Shown piece by piece: positions 5,715 to 14,456 of a stretch of DNA of 64,000 nucleotides (position 1 is the first letter of the stretch; each line of letters begins with the position of its first letter). The notes under the pieces are model-generated. The model searched no databases and was not told where the DNA came from. It saw only the letters and a list, made by a program, of their open reading frames with translations. Location of the stretch: NCBI RefSeq assembly GCF_004295125.1, contig NZ_CP036170.1:1228501-1292500 (forward strand), written 5' to 3'. The translations under genes and the position numbers were made by a program. The stretch is from [Clostridium] scindens ATCC 35704 (lineage in GTDB: Bacteria > Bacillota > Clostridia > Lachnospirales > Lachnospiraceae).

Positions 5715-8390
5715 ATGAAGCAACAATGGTACAAATCAAATGTTGCAAAAGGGATATTGATCGTGACCCAGCATATACTGCTGGTCGTAATGATAACCAG
5801 TTTTCTGTGGATGATGTCCTACCCGGCCCTTAGAGGGGAATTGTTTGTAGGAAAGCCTGCCAAGAAATACGAGGACACCGTAAGTTTTGGCAATCAGTTG
5901 AACAATATCAGCCATGACGTGGTAAACGGAGTCGAACTGCGCAAGAAGTTTGAGACGGATGGCATCTATGATCCACTGAGGGTTGTCGATATTGAGAATT
6001 ATTATTTGAATTCTAAGATCAGCGATGAAGACGCAAGCGGCCTGGCCTATTCTTTGCAGGACTTATATAACTGGGGAGAGGAACTGTATGACAAAGGCGA
6101 GATAAGTTATGACTCGGGTCTTGAGATGGCATATACTTCTGAGGAGACGCCGGGCGATGATAATATCATAGTGTGCAAGCGGTCAAACGATACGTATCAC
6201 TATTACTATTATAGTGAATTTAAAGATCTGATCGACAGCGACATGCTACGGTTCGTTATAAGCAATGAAAGCGAAGGAATGTCCGGAGAGGACATTTTGG
6301 ATGAACTTCATAATGGAAGCCGCAATGAGGGAGAAAACCGGGGGCAGCAGTTTAAAGGGCTGCAGGACGCGGAAGGAAGAATTGAATATATTGACTGCTG
6401 GAGTTACGATGGCACCTGGATGGAAGAGAAGTACCCGCCGCTTGGCGAGAAAAGTATTATTGATATTGTGAATAACAACCCAAAGTGGAACGGCAGGCTG
6501 AACGAAGCCTTTGACATGCTGCACAGTACTATAAATGCGGTGTTCGGCGAAGTGTCTGCCTATAATGAATTGGAAGAATTGTATCAGGAAGGAGATACGA
6601 ACCTGGCCTATATGTATGTGGATGAGGACACAGGGCAGGTATATACCAACCGCAAGGAGTATGAGGACTATTCCAAGGTGGAAGAGAACCTTAAGAAGAT
6701 ACGCGGAATGGGAAAATATACGATTGTAAGACCCAAACTGGCGGATTTTGAGTCAAATCTTAAAGACACGGATGCGACGCAGTGGAGGGATGCGATCAAG
6801 TATTCTGTAGGCGGAAAAAATTTTGTATATGCGGTAGGGGTTGATACCTCTTATCCGATTCAGGATGATTTTCATGCGGAGAATATCATGTATGAAAAGT
6901 ACGGATCTAATGCTAGAAGCATAGCAATCCTCGGGGTTTTTGCGGCTATCCTGTTCATAATATTCATGGTATGGCTTACAAGCATAGCGGGAAGGAATAT
7001 GAAGGATGAAGAACTGCATCTGAACTGGTTCGATCATATTAAGACAGAACTGGCAGCTGTGATCATAGGGCTGCTTTGGGGAATTCCTCTTATGTTGGCT
7101 TATTCCGGAATACCGGTCTCATCGTTTAAAGCTTATGACGATGGCAGAACGCTCGTCTATCAGGCTGATTATATATACAATGCCCTGCCATATATGATGG
7201 CAGGAGGAATTATAGCAGCATATACCTGCGGCATGTTCCTGATCGGATACCTTAGCCTGGTTCGCCGGATTAAGGCCAGGACTCTCTGGTCGAACAGCGT
7301 GCTGAAATGGTTCTTCGGGTTTGTGGGACAGTTATTCAGGAATCTGCATGCTATATGGAAGGTTGTCTTGCTGTTTGGTGTGTTCGCTGTGATTCATTGG
7401 ATTGCCTATATCAGTATGGGAGATGGCATCTGGCTTTTCCTGGCACTGACGGTGGAGGCTGTGGCATTTGTGTTCCTGATCCGGCAGACTATTGGCAGGC
7501 AGAGGATCAAGAAGGGAATTGAAAAGATATCCGGCGGAGAGGTGGATTACAAGATTCCGATATATGGCCTGGGAAATGAGCAGAGCGATATTGCGCAGCG
7601 AGTCAACTCCATCGGAGAAGGACTGGATGCGGCGCTGGAAGAGAGTATGAAAAGCGAGCGCCTGAAGACGGACTTGATCACGAATGTATCCCATGATATT
7701 AAGACGCCGCTTACTTCTATCATTAATTATGTGGAACTCCTGAAGCAGGAGAATTTTGAAGATCCGAAGATTCAGAGATATCTGGAAGTGCTGGAGGCTA
7801 AATCCCAAAGGCTTAAGACCCTGACAGAGGATGTGGTAGAGGCATCCAAGGTAAGTTCCGGCAATATCACGCTGGAATATATGAATATTAATCTCGTAGA
7901 GATGATCCAGCAGACCAGCGGAGAGTTCGAGGAGAAGTTTAAAGCCCGCAACCTTAAGGAGGTCCTGACGCTGCCGGAGCAAGAAGCAATCATCAGAGTG
8001 GATGGACGCCGGATGTGGCGTGTGCTTGAGAATATCTACAACAACGCGGCCAAGTATGCGATGGAAGGAACCCGTATATACGCGGATCTGGAAGTCAGAG
8101 ACTTATCAGCGGTATTCAATCTGAAGAATGTATCGGAACAGCAGCTGAACATTACGGCAGATGAACTAACTGAGCGGTTTATACGCGGCGATATCTCCAG
8201 AAGCACGGAAGGAAGCGGTCTGGGCCTGTCTATTGCCAAGACGCTCACACAGATGCAGGGAGGAAAATTCGACCTGTATGTGGATGGCGATCTGTTCAGA
8301 GTAACGATCACATTCCCCATCGTATTGGCAAAGGCAGATAACGAGCCTGCAGATGATGGACGGATAAATGACGGACAGACAGAAGCATAA
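5715..8390 (+). CDS. Large multi-pass sensor histidine kinase (VanS-like core)
   Basis: This 891-residue membrane kinase has one N-terminal transmembrane helix (about 13-33), a roughly 360-residue extracytoplasmic sensor domain rich in acidic and aromatic residues, then about five helices between 398 and 592, a linker, and a HisKA domain with phosphoacceptor H660 in NVSHDIKTPLTSI. A HATPase follows (NIYNNAAKYA N-box, GSGLGLSIAKTL G-box). Such a large sensor plus multi-pass block is well above the usual 350-500 aa of VanS kinases. It sits in an operon with the OmpR-type regulator, presumably phosphorylating D52. The signal is not predictable from sequence; an envelope signal is plausible. Confidence 0.9.
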   Translation: MKQQWYKSNVAKGILIVTQHILLVVMITSFLWMMSYPALRGELFVGKPAKKYEDTVSFGNQLNNISHDVVNGVELRKKFETDGIYDPLRVVDIENYYLNSKISDEDASGLAYSLQDLYNWGEELYDKGEISYDSGLEMAYTSEETPGDDNIIVCKRSNDTYHYYYYSEFKDLIDSDMLRFVISNESEGMSGEDILDELHNGSRNEGENRGQQFKGLQDAEGRIEYIDCWSYDGTWMEEKYPPLGEKSIIDIVNNNPKWNGRLNEAFDMLHSTINAVFGEVSAYNELEELYQEGDTNLAYMYVDEDTGQVYTNRKEYEDYSKVEENLKKIRGMGKYTIVRPKLADFESNLKDTDATQWRDAIKYSVGGKNFVYAVGVDTSYPIQDDFHAENIMYEKYGSNARSIAILGVFAAILFIIFMVWLTSIAGRNMKDEELHLNWFDHIKTELAAVIIGLLWGIPLMLAYSGIPVSSFKAYDDGRTLVYQADYIYNALPYMMAGGIIAAYTCGMFLIGYLSLVRRIKARTLWSNSVLKWFFGFVGQLFRNLHAIWKVVLLFGVFAVIHWIAYISMGDGIWLFLALTVEAVAFVFLIRQTIGRQRIKKGIEKISGGEVDYKIPIYGLGNEQSDIAQRVNSIGEGLDAALEESMKSERLKTDLITNVSHDIKTPLTSIINYVELLKQENFEDPKIQRYLEVLEAKSQRLKTLTEDVVEASKVSSGNITLEYMNINLVEMIQQTSGEFEEKFKARNLKEVLTLPEQEAIIRVDGRRMWRVLENIYNNAAKYAMEGTRIYADLEVRDLSAVFNLKNVSEQQLNITADELTERFIRGDISRSTEGSGLGLSIAKTLTQMQGGKFDLYVDGDLFRVTITFPIVLAKADNEPADDGRINDGQTEA

Positions 8391-8413
8391 TGCTGCAAAT
8401 GAGTAAATATGGA

Positions 8414-8438
8414 CGCGGCACTTTTCAAAAGTGCTGCG
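8414..8438 (+). terminator. Hairpin between kinase and methyltransferase genes
   Basis: CGCGGCACTTTT pairs with AAAAGTGCTGCG over a one-base centre (12 bp, one G-T). No U-run follows, so this may attenuate or pause rather than terminate. It lies just upstream of the internal promoter at 8445. Confidence 0.5.
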
Positions 8439-8444
8439 CCCTAC

Positions 8445-8473
8445 TTGCGCTTATTGAAAAAAAACATTACAAT
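8445..8473 (+). promoter_or_regulatory. Sigma-A promoter for a possibly leaderless mRNA
   Basis: TTGCGC (8445-8450), a 17-bp spacer and TACAAT (8468-8473) form a good vegetative promoter. Initiation about 7 bp downstream would fall at 8479-8481, only 2-4 nt before the methyltransferase ATG at 8483. No Shine-Dalgarno sequence is visible there, consistent with leaderless translation. Confidence 0.55.
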
Positions 8474-8482
8474 AATAATATT

Positions 8483-9634
8483 ATGGATGAATTAAGAAAA
8501 TTATTACAGGAAAATCTAAATATAGAGTTTATCTCAGCAGTTCTGAGCAATCCACGGCAAAAGGAGGAGGCATCCAAGATTAAGGTGCGTCCTTTGCTTA
8601 AGAAGGAGCAGTTGGTGTTCCAGTTGGAGATATTCCGGAACAATCAGGTATTTCATAAAAACGCCGATCCCGGTGAAACCTGCCAGTTTCTGCTTGGGTA
8701 CATGGAAAATATGCGCCAGATGCAGATGGAGACGAAGAAATATGCTTATACGGTGCTGGTAAGCAAGAAGGGCAAGGTAACGGTGAAGAGGAAGGCTGCA
8801 AAAGGTACGCCGGCCAGTGTGGATCTAAGCCATAACCGAAAGAAGCAGTACATTCTGGAAGAGGACGTGCCGGTGCCATTTCTTCAGGACTTGGGAGTTA
8901 TGACGCCGGAAGGAAGGATCGTCCATGCAAGATTCGACAAATTCCGCCAGATCAATCGTTTCCTTGAGTTTATCGAGGATATCCTTCCTGTCCTTGATGA
9001 GGACCGGGAGCTTACGATCCTGGATTTTGGCTGCGGGAAGTCCTACCTGACGTTTGCCATGTATTATTATCTGCATGAGAGGAAGGGTTATGATATACGG
9101 ATTATCGGCCTGGACTTAAAAAAGGATGTCATCCGTCACTGCAATGAACTGGGCAGGAAATACGGCTATGACAAGCTGACATTTTTAGAAGGCGATATTG
9201 CCGACTATGAAGGCGTCAGGAAGGTGGATATGGTGGTTACCTTGCATGCCTGCGACACGGCTACGGACTTCGCCCTGGCAAAAGCCATTGGCTGGGATGC
9301 GAAGGTGATCCTGTCTGTTCCCTGCTGTCAACATGAACTGAACCGGCAGATGGACAATGAGACATTGAAGCCTATACTTGGATATGGGCTGATCAAGGAT
9401 CGCATGGCAGCGCTGGTGACGGATGCGCTTCGGGCCCAGTATCTGGAGCGCGAAGGATATGATACCCAGATATTGGAATTCATCGATATGGAGCATACGC
9501 CTAAGAATATCCTGATACGTGCGGTCAAGACCGGGAAAAAGGGGGAGAACCTGGATGCGATCCGCCGGTGCGAGGAGTATCTTCATGTAGAGCCGATGCT
9601 TGGGAGGCTGCTGGATCATAAAGGGGAATTATAG
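8483..9634 (+). CDS. Class I SAM-dependent methyltransferase (Methyltransf_32-like)
   Basis: From ATG 8483 this is a 383-residue protein. An N-terminal region of about 165 residues of unknown type (including KKYAYTVLVSKKGKVTVKRK) precedes a Rossmann methyltransferase domain: SAM-binding motif ILDFGCGKSYLTFAMYYYL, then IIGLDLKKDVI, and the family-typical HACDTATD and SVPCCQHEL blocks. The paired cysteines in PCC are a feature of the group. The substrate is unknown; an RNA or small-molecule role cannot be chosen. The upstream in-frame ATG at 8390 overlaps the kinase stop (TAATG) but would add 31 unconserved-looking residues. I prefer 8483, although it has no ribosome site. Confidence 0.8.
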   Translation: MDELRKLLQENLNIEFISAVLSNPRQKEEASKIKVRPLLKKEQLVFQLEIFRNNQVFHKNADPGETCQFLLGYMENMRQMQMETKKYAYTVLVSKKGKVTVKRKAAKGTPASVDLSHNRKKQYILEEDVPVPFLQDLGVMTPEGRIVHARFDKFRQINRFLEFIEDILPVLDEDRELTILDFGCGKSYLTFAMYYYLHERKGYDIRIIGLDLKKDVIRHCNELGRKYGYDKLTFLEGDIADYEGVRKVDMVVTLHACDTATDFALAKAIGWDAKVILSVPCCQHELNRQMDNETLKPILGYGLIKDRMAALVTDALRAQYLEREGYDTQILEFIDMEHTPKNILIRAVKTGKKGENLDAIRRCEEYLHVEPMLGRLLDHKGEL

Positions 9635-12076
9635 ATGAGATTAAAGAATCGATTGATAGATGCGGGAATCCTGATAGCTGTATTCATTGTGGCAGTCATA
9701 GCCTTTAGTTATTTTACCAACAAAGGAAATAACAATATGACTGCGGATATGGGTGCGGCCACCTATCCCCAAGTATCATTTTCATATAATGGGTTTAACT
9801 TAAATACGCTGACCGGATATGCGAAAGAGATGGACATACCCGCCATGAGGGATACGGCAACTCCGGTTACAGACCAGAAGGTGGACGTTGGGATCCAGGC
9901 GTATGAAAATAAGGTGTCCAGCGTGAACTATATCGTGTATACGCTGGATGGAAAAGAAGAACTGAAAAAAGAGAAGGTTAAGAAGCCAGGAGAGGAGTTC
10001 TCCATAGACTTAAGCGCCGAAGGGCTTATGAAGGAAGAACGGGTTCTTGAAATCGTGCTCCATATGCCGGATGAGAAGTCTGTATATTTCTACACAAGGC
10101 TCGTGGATGCCACTAACGCGAATATGCTGGAATGCCTGAACTACATTAGTGATTTTCATGAGAATGCGCTGGGCAAGGTGGAGGGCGCCGGGGTCGGCGC
10201 GGCGATCGAGCCGAATGAGCAGGGAGATAACACAACGCTGCAGCATGTGACGATCCACTCGGATTATGACCATGTTTCCTGGGGCGAGTTGGAGCCATCC
10301 GTAGAGCAGGGCGAGCGGTGGAGCATTAAGGAGATCAACAGCAACTATGTTTCCGTACAGCTGGAATACAGGGTCAGGTGCAAAGGAGAGGAAAATGATA
10401 CCGATGTCTATAATGTGAAGGAGTTTTTCCGCGTCCGCCATATACCGGATGTGGCAAAGACGTATCTTCTGGATTATGACAGAACAATGGATCAGATATT
10501 TGACCCGACGAAGCACGTCCTGAATGAGAAGGGCGTACTGCTTGGAATCGTACCTCATGACATTCCTTACATGGTTAATAAGGATGGCTCTGCCGTATCC
10601 TTTGTAGTAGCAAATGAACTATGGAATTACAATAAGGGAACAGACCAGATATCCCTGGTATTTAGTTTTTCTGATGCGGAGAATACGGATGTACGCAATC
10701 TTACCGCCCAGCATGAGGTCAAGCTGCTGGAAGTAGACGATACGGGAAATACGACGTTTGCCGTCTATGGATATATGAACCGGGGCGAGCATGAAGGCGA
10801 GGTAGGAGTAGCCATCTACTACTATGATATGGAAAAGAATTCCGTGGAAGAAAAGGTATTCATTTCCAGCAATCAGTCTTCCGGAAGCGTGTCAAATGAG
10901 CTTGGGAAACTAGTTTATTACAGCGTGAATCGGGATATGCTGTATGTCATGGTAGAGGGAACCTTGTATGAATATAATGTAAAGAAGGAAGAAGAGGGAA
11001 CGCTGGTAAAAGGGCTGGAGGACAGCCAGTACGTGGTGTCGGATGACGGGCATCTGGTGGCTTATCAGTCTGGCGGGGCCTTGAATGAAGCCAGAAAGAT
11101 TATCGTCAAGAACCTGTCAAACGGAAAAGAGCGTACGGTGGAATGCGCCGAGGATGAGTGCATAAGGCCGCTTGGATTTGTAAAGAATGACTTTGTATAT
11201 GGAGTTGCCAAGACTGCCGATACTGGAAAAACGGTTTCCGGCGAGATGGCAGTGCCAATGTATAAAGTAGAGATCCAGAACAGTAAGAGCAAGGTTGTAA
11301 AGACCTACCAGATAGACGGCACTTACGTGCTGGATGCGGTTTCTGAGGACAATATGATCACGCTTAGCCGGGCTACGAAGGAAGGCGGGACATATACCAA
11401 TATAGCGCCTGACTATATTACCAACAATGAAGAGAAGGAAAAGAGCAATATATATCTGGAAACCTATACTACGGAGTTAAAGGAATCCCAGGTGAGGCTG
11501 GCATATAATGATGGAGTGACGGATAAGGAGCCGAAGGTATTGAAGCCAAAGCAGGTGCTGTTTGAGAATCCTACGGTGATAACATTTGACGATGTAGATA
11601 TCGGTAATAAGTATTATGTCTATGGCTATGGAAAACTAAAGGGGATCTATGACCGGGCAGGCGAGGCTATCAGGAATGCCAATGGCTGCAACGGCGTGGT
11701 GGTGGCATCGGACCAGTCCTATGTATGGGAGCGCGGCAACCGCAATCTCCAGTATATCATCAGCGACAAAGATGAGATCCTTCAGTCCATCCGGGACCGG
11801 CTGAGCCAGAAAGAAGCGCCGGTAGATATTATGAAGGATATAAACGACGGCAGGAGCCTGGATCTCACCGGGTGCACGACAGAGGAACTTCTGTATATCA
11901 TCAGCCAGGGCAGGCCGGTCATAGCAATGCTGGATACGGAAAATGCAGTGATACTGATCGGATACAATGAGGCAGATGTAATCTATATAGACGTTGCCAG
12001 CGGCGAGAGATTAAGCGTTCCATATGAGCAGATGGATCAGATGACGCAGGGAAGCGGCAGCACTTATGTAGGCTAG
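9635..12076 (+). CDS. Membrane-anchored 813-aa protein of unknown function with C39-like tail
   Basis: One N-terminal membrane helix (residues 8-27) anchors a large exported region. The middle (about 300-600) has repeated beta-rich blade-like segments (LVYYSVNRDMLYVMVEGTLYEY; YVVSDDGHLVAYQSGG) that suggest a propeller. The C terminus (about 685-813) resembles a peptidase C39-like fold (ELLYIISQGRPVIAML, then AVILIGYNEADVIYIDVASG), but the expected catalytic His before the GYN strand is replaced (DTENAVILIGY), so it is probably not proteolytic. The ATG follows the methyltransferase stop by zero bases, with AAAGGGGA as ribosome site. It is likely co-expressed with the two-component system and may be part of the envelope sensing pathway (inference). 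Confidence 0.75.
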   Translation: MRLKNRLIDAGILIAVFIVAVIAFSYFTNKGNNNMTADMGAATYPQVSFSYNGFNLNTLTGYAKEMDIPAMRDTATPVTDQKVDVGIQAYENKVSSVNYIVYTLDGKEELKKEKVKKPGEEFSIDLSAEGLMKEERVLEIVLHMPDEKSVYFYTRLVDATNANMLECLNYISDFHENALGKVEGAGVGAAIEPNEQGDNTTLQHVTIHSDYDHVSWGELEPSVEQGERWSIKEINSNYVSVQLEYRVRCKGEENDTDVYNVKEFFRVRHIPDVAKTYLLDYDRTMDQIFDPTKHVLNEKGVLLGIVPHDIPYMVNKDGSAVSFVVANELWNYNKGTDQISLVFSFSDAENTDVRNLTAQHEVKLLEVDDTGNTTFAVYGYMNRGEHEGEVGVAIYYYDMEKNSVEEKVFISSNQSSGSVSNELGKLVYYSVNRDMLYVMVEGTLYEYNVKKEEEGTLVKGLEDSQYVVSDDGHLVAYQSGGALNEARKIIVKNLSNGKERTVECAEDECIRPLGFVKNDFVYGVAKTADTGKTVSGEMAVPMYKVEIQNSKSKVVKTYQIDGTYVLDAVSEDNMITLSRATKEGGTYTNIAPDYITNNEEKEKSNIYLETYTTELKESQVRLAYNDGVTDKEPKVLKPKQVLFENPTVITFDDVDIGNKYYVYGYGKLKGIYDRAGEAIRNANGCNGVVVASDQSYVWERGNRNLQYIISDKDEILQSIRDRLSQKEAPVDIMKDINDGRSLDLTGCTTEELLYIISQGRPVIAMLDTENAVILIGYNEADVIYIDVASGERLSVPYEQMDQMTQGSGSTYVG

Positions 12077-12104
12077 TCAGGCAGACTGGAAGAAAGAATG
12101 GCGC

Positions 12105-12143
12105 AAAAAAGCAGGAAAACAATCATAAGTTTTCCTGCTTTTT
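12105..12143. terminator. Bidirectional terminator between convergent genes
   Basis: GCAGGAAAAC (12111-12120) pairs with GTTTTCCTGC (12129-12138), flanked by an A-run on the left and TTTTT on the right. It serves both the 813-aa protein gene and queT, which converge here. Confidence 0.9.
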
Positions 12144-12158
12144 GTCGCAAAGCCTGTA

Positions 12159-12653
12159 TTATACCGCAGTAGGCCGAAAGAAGATATTCTTATACTTGCG
12201 CAATGCGAAGTACAGAACCAGTCCAAGCACCCCGCAGGATAAGGCCTCTCCGATCCCAACAGTCAGCATCATAAAAGGGATAGGCAGCGCCACGCTGTAG
12301 CCGTAACGCAATACGAATGGAACGACAATCGTATTGGCGGCAATTGGCGGAAGCGGAGCCAGGAACGGGCTCTTGCCACGTAACTGATAGGTGAAGATTG
12401 CTCCGATCAGGGTTGCAAGACTTCCAAATAGGATATCCGGAAGAAGCGCGCCTCCCAAGATGTTGCCCACCAGACATCCTACAAACAGCCCGGGTATCGC
12501 AGCCGGGGTGAATAGAGGCAGGATAGTAAGGGCCTCGGAAATCCTGACTTGGACCTCTCCAAAAGAAAACGGCGCAAATACATAAGTAAGCACCACATAG
12601 ATGGCAGCAATCATAGCTGCCTGGGTCAGAAAAGTAACGTTTTTGTTCTTCAT
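12159..12653 (-). CDS. queT: QueT-type queuosine-precursor transporter (ECF S component)
   Basis: This 164-residue membrane protein has about five to six helices. It shows the QueT family pattern: N-terminal TQAAMIAAIYVVLTYVFAPF, then GEVQVRISEALTILPLFTPAAIPGLFVGCLVGN, and LPPIAANTIVVPFVL. QueT proteins are substrate-binding S components of energy-coupling-factor importers that take up queuosine precursors (preQ0/preQ1). The ATG at 12653 follows AAAGGAG. The identity is strongly supported by the preQ1-type riboswitch in the leader and a dedicated promoter. The shared ECF energising module is not in this window. Confidence 0.93.
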   Translation of the reverse strand: MKNKNVTFLTQAAMIAAIYVVLTYVFAPFSFGEVQVRISEALTILPLFTPAAIPGLFVGCLVGNILGGALLPDILFGSLATLIGAIFTYQLRGKSPFLAPLPPIAANTIVVPFVLRYGYSVALPIPFMMLTVGIGEALSCGVLGLVLYFALRKYKNIFFRPTAV

Positions 12654-12662
12654 AATATTGTC

Positions 12663-12704
12663 TCCTTTAGTTTTGTTTTACGTGTGGAAGGTCTCGAACA
12701 CACG
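12663..12704 (-). ncRNA. preQ1-I-type riboswitch in the queT leader
   Basis: On the minus strand, CGTGTG and CACACG form P1 around the loop UUCGAGACCUUC. This is followed by the A-rich tail UAAAACAAAACUAAAGGAG. Loop bases CCUU can pair with AAGG in the tail to make the H-type pseudoknot of class I preQ1 aptamers. The paired AAGG is also part of the Shine-Dalgarno sequence, so ligand binding should block translation of queT. Architecture matches the Thermoanaerobacter-type aptamer; the subtype is inferred by eye. A second hairpin (GGCGattcccGCC) lies just upstream. Confidence 0.8.
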
Positions 12705-12774
12705 ATTCATTTTACGGCGGGAATCGCCGGCAAGCCCTTAAGACCTTAGTTTTATTGGCTTTGGGACGGTTGAT

Positions 12775-12803
12775 AGTATAGCATGCGGGAAAAGAAAAAT
12801 CAA
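12775..12803 (-). promoter_or_regulatory. queT promoter
   Basis: On the minus strand TTGATT (plus 12798-12803), a 17-bp spacer and TATACT (plus 12775-12780) form a strong sigma-A promoter. It gives a leader of about 115 nt that includes the riboswitch. Confidence 0.8.
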
Positions 12804-12926
12804 TGGATCAACCTAAATTCTCTAAATGAGAACAAATTATGGATTTGTTAAGACGGACACAAGAATTAGAGACGCAAAAAGTCATATTATTATGGAAGAA
12901 TGGTGCTGTACTGGCAGCCCTGCCAC

Positions 12927-14456
12927 TTACTCGCCGCGTATCATTTTGATATATTTACTAGGTGTCATCCCTGTGGATTTTTTAAATATCTGGCTGAAGT
13001 ACTGTGGATTATTCTCACATCCAACCATATCTGCAACACATTGGATGGAGTCAATATTTCCAGACGCCAATATTTCCTTTGCTTTCTTTATCCGTGTATC
13101 TGTCAAGTATTTTGAAAACTTACATCCTGTTTCTTTCAGGAACTTTTTACTCAGGTAATCTACATTCATAAACAGGTAATTCTCTGCTATCCATTTTAAA
13201 GACAATTCTGCGTCCTCTATATGCTTTTCTACATACTCCATGATCTTCTGGCTGATATCCCCCGTATGCTTTGACGAATGGTATTCTTCATAGGAAGCAG
13301 CCAGGTGTTCCTTAAGAAGCGCGAAGATGGTGCTGCAGTCATTTTCCTGATCCAGCTTTACCAGGAATTCCGCGGCTGTCACCATGTCATACGTATGGTT
13401 ATTAGAGACCGAAAATATGATAACAGAAGCAGCCAGCTGCTTTAAAAAATCAGCATCCGATATGGACTGTAAGGTGCAAAGCAGCGACTGAAAAGCTGGG
13501 TTTGATGAATCATCCTGTTCCGAAAATGCAGAAGAAGTAAGCTTTTGCACTTCTTTGATAATGTTCTGGTAATTATATATTGAAAAAGTAGTGGTGTCTT
13601 CTGCAAAATAAATGATCTCGTATTTTCTTAAATGCTGTATTAATTCTTTTAGCAGTTCTTGGAGATTGGGGTATGATTCATGCCTGTATTCAATAGAAAC
13701 CGGCTGGTTTAAGCTGAGTGTATCTAAAAAATGATAAATACTGCTCAAATCAAGCTGCATGGCTGGAAAAAAGAAAACCAATGTATTGTAGACGTAAATC
13801 ACGCTGAATCTAATACCGGGAAAGTGCTTATTGCGAAACTGGCGCAGCTGTATTAGCACATCTTTATAATTGTCCGGAATTACATAATAAACATAAAACA
13901 TCTCATAACGAGTATCTTCGAAATCAAGATACTGCTTATAATTACAGGCAATCTGGGAGATACCGGTGTCTGCTTCCTGTGCTTCAAGACTCAGGCTGTC
14001 ATTGATAATTCCGACCATCAAGTTCTGATTGATATTGCGGCTTATGAGAGTCTGGGGAGTCTCGCCTCTGGTGGCAAGATAATTTGTATAATCTTTTATT
14101 ACATCCTGCAGGCTCTCAATAATCTGTTCTTCATTGCAAGGCTTAAGCAGATAATGTTTCACTCCATACTGCATGGCCTTTTTTGCATATTCAAATTCCC
14201 CATAACCCGACAATATTATAAAATGAGTGTCTTTATTGATCCCGTGGATCTTCTGAATCAGGTCCAGCCCGGAGAGTCCCGGCATCTTGATATCAGTAAG
14301 AACAATGTCCGGGTATTCATCGAGGATCATATTATAAGCTTCAATTCCATCCCTGGCTGTACCAATCAGCTGGATTCCAAGAGAATTCCAGTCAATCAGT
14401 CCGGCCATAGTTTCACGGATAATCTTTTCGTCATCAACAATCAGTAGTTTTAACAT
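12927..14456 (-). CDS. YesN-type response regulator with AraC DNA-binding domain
   Basis: This 509-residue regulator has an N-terminal receiver (LLIVDDEK, phosphoacceptor D55 in IVLTDIKMPG, LLKPCNE with the conserved Lys), a long middle region of about 250 residues, and a C-terminal pair of AraC-type helix-turn-helices (SLKWIAENYLFMNVDYLSKKF then SIQCVADMVGCENNPQYFSQIF). Such proteins normally activate adjacent sugar-transport genes. It overlaps the upstream kinase gene by 23 bp, so the two are co-translated. Its probable target is the divergent importer operon starting at 16430. The sensed sugar is not predictable. Confidence 0.92.
   Translation of the reverse strand: MLKLLIVDDEKIIRETMAGLIDWNSLGIQLIGTARDGIEAYNMILDEYPDIVLTDIKMPGLSGLDLIQKIHGINKDTHFIILSGYGEFEYAKKAMQYGVKHYLLKPCNEEQIIESLQDVIKDYTNYLATRGETPQTLISRNINQNLMVGIINDSLSLEAQEADTGISQIACNYKQYLDFEDTRYEMFYVYYVIPDNYKDVLIQLRQFRNKHFPGIRFSVIYVYNTLVFFFPAMQLDLSSIYHFLDTLSLNQPVSIEYRHESYPNLQELLKELIQHLRKYEIIYFAEDTTTFSIYNYQNIIKEVQKLTSSAFSEQDDSSNPAFQSLLCTLQSISDADFLKQLAASVIIFSVSNNHTYDMVTAAEFLVKLDQENDCSTIFALLKEHLAASYEEYHSSKHTGDISQKIMEYVEKHIEDAELSLKWIAENYLFMNVDYLSKKFLKETGCKFSKYLTDTRIKKAKEILASGNIDSIQCVADMVGCENNPQYFSQIFKKSTGMTPSKYIKMIRGE

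Noticed and set aside
7332..7982. 216-aa minus-strand frame inside the large kinase
   Set aside because: It overlaps the conserved HisKA/HATPase coding region and shows no motif or ribosome site.
8390..8482. Upstream ATG at 8390 as the methyltransferase start
   Set aside because: It overlaps the kinase stop and lacks a ribosome site. The extra 31 residues translate the hairpin and promoter region; kept only as an alternative.
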